Origin: an uncultured Eubacteriales bacterium
Lineage (GTDB): Bacteria; Bacillota; Clostridia; Oscillospirales; Acutalibacteraceae
Direction of reading: 5' to 3'
DNA: 5,526 nucleotides
Assembly (NCBI GenBank): GCA_902462035.1
Contig: CABQAC010000146.1
Span: forward strand, 1-5,526
Shown here piece by piece: positions 5,449 through 5,526 of this stretch. How positions within the stretch are numbered: position 1 is the stretch's first letter; each line of letters begins with the position of its first letter. The notes under the pieces were generated by a model. It searched no databases and was not told the origin of the DNA. It worked only from the letters and a program-made list of their open reading frames with translations. A program made the translations under genes and the position numbers.

Positions 5449-5526
5449 TTAGCCGCAGGTCCGCTCGTGATAGTTGCCCAGAAAGAAAAACTCGGGCAAT
5501 TCCTCCGAAAGAGCGTACAGCAGCCC
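5449..5526 (-). CDS. C-terminal end of an unidentified protein (cut by window edge)
   Basis: Entering from the right edge, 25 codons are open and end at TAA (5449-5451). The tail reads LLYALSEELPEFFFLGNYHE and then RTCG, with an acidic, aromatic composition typical of a real protein end. The two other minus-strand frames are also open over this short span, so the frame choice rests on composition and on the stop lying just before the greA promoter. I cannot name the family. No terminator separates it from the greA promoter, so some read-through into greA is possible. Confidence 0.5.
   Translation of the reverse strand, partial: GLLYALSEELPEFFFLGNYHERTCG

Overview
The window looks like an ordinary chromosomal segment of a moderately GC-rich Firmicute, most likely a gut-type clostridium (Oscillospiraceae or Ruminococcaceae; inferred). 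The reasons are the greA-lysS gene pair, strong Shine-Dalgarno (SD) sequences, a textbook sigma-A promoter, an ECF-type vitamin transporter subunit, and a Clostridia-style membrane-anchored protein. I see no transposase, phage gene, CRISPR array, rRNA or tRNA.

Left part (1-2100). A MocR-family regulator (GntR-type DNA-binding domain fused to a PLP-fold aminotransferase domain) runs on the minus strand from 1222 off the left edge, so its C-terminus is missing. About 250 bp away, on the plus strand, lies a gene for a small membrane protein with the signature of an ECF transporter S component (1471-2040), closed by an intrinsic terminator. The divergent pairing suggests a vitamin B6 or related-cofactor uptake gene controlled by a PLP-sensing regulator. 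The shared intergenic region carries inverted repeats that could be operators, followed by a hairpin-rich leader.

Middle (2100-3200). After the plus-strand terminator, 2100-2243 holds nothing I can recognise. A very strong hairpin (2244-2281) ends the minus-strand transcription unit. The last gene of that unit (2290-3036) encodes a 248-residue single-pass membrane protein of unknown function. The 163-bp gap before it contains a perfect 16-bp GC palindrome and no convincing promoter.

Right part (3200-5526). Reading right to left on the minus strand: the end of an unidentified gene (5449-5526), a perfect-consensus promoter (TTGACA-N17-TATAAT, 5401-5429), greA (4796-5269), a terminator-like hairpin, then lysS (3200-4705). 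greA rescues backtracked RNA polymerase and lysS charges tRNA-Lys; this is a housekeeping expression unit. The hairpin between them could lower lysS expression relative to greA.

A pattern links the genes: the S component, the 248-residue protein, lysS and greA all have AAAGGN exactly 11 nt before the chosen ATG. A possible 19-codon leader ORF overlapping the start of greA has the same arrangement. I found no clear sign of a new defence or mobile system; the more interesting signals are regulatory.
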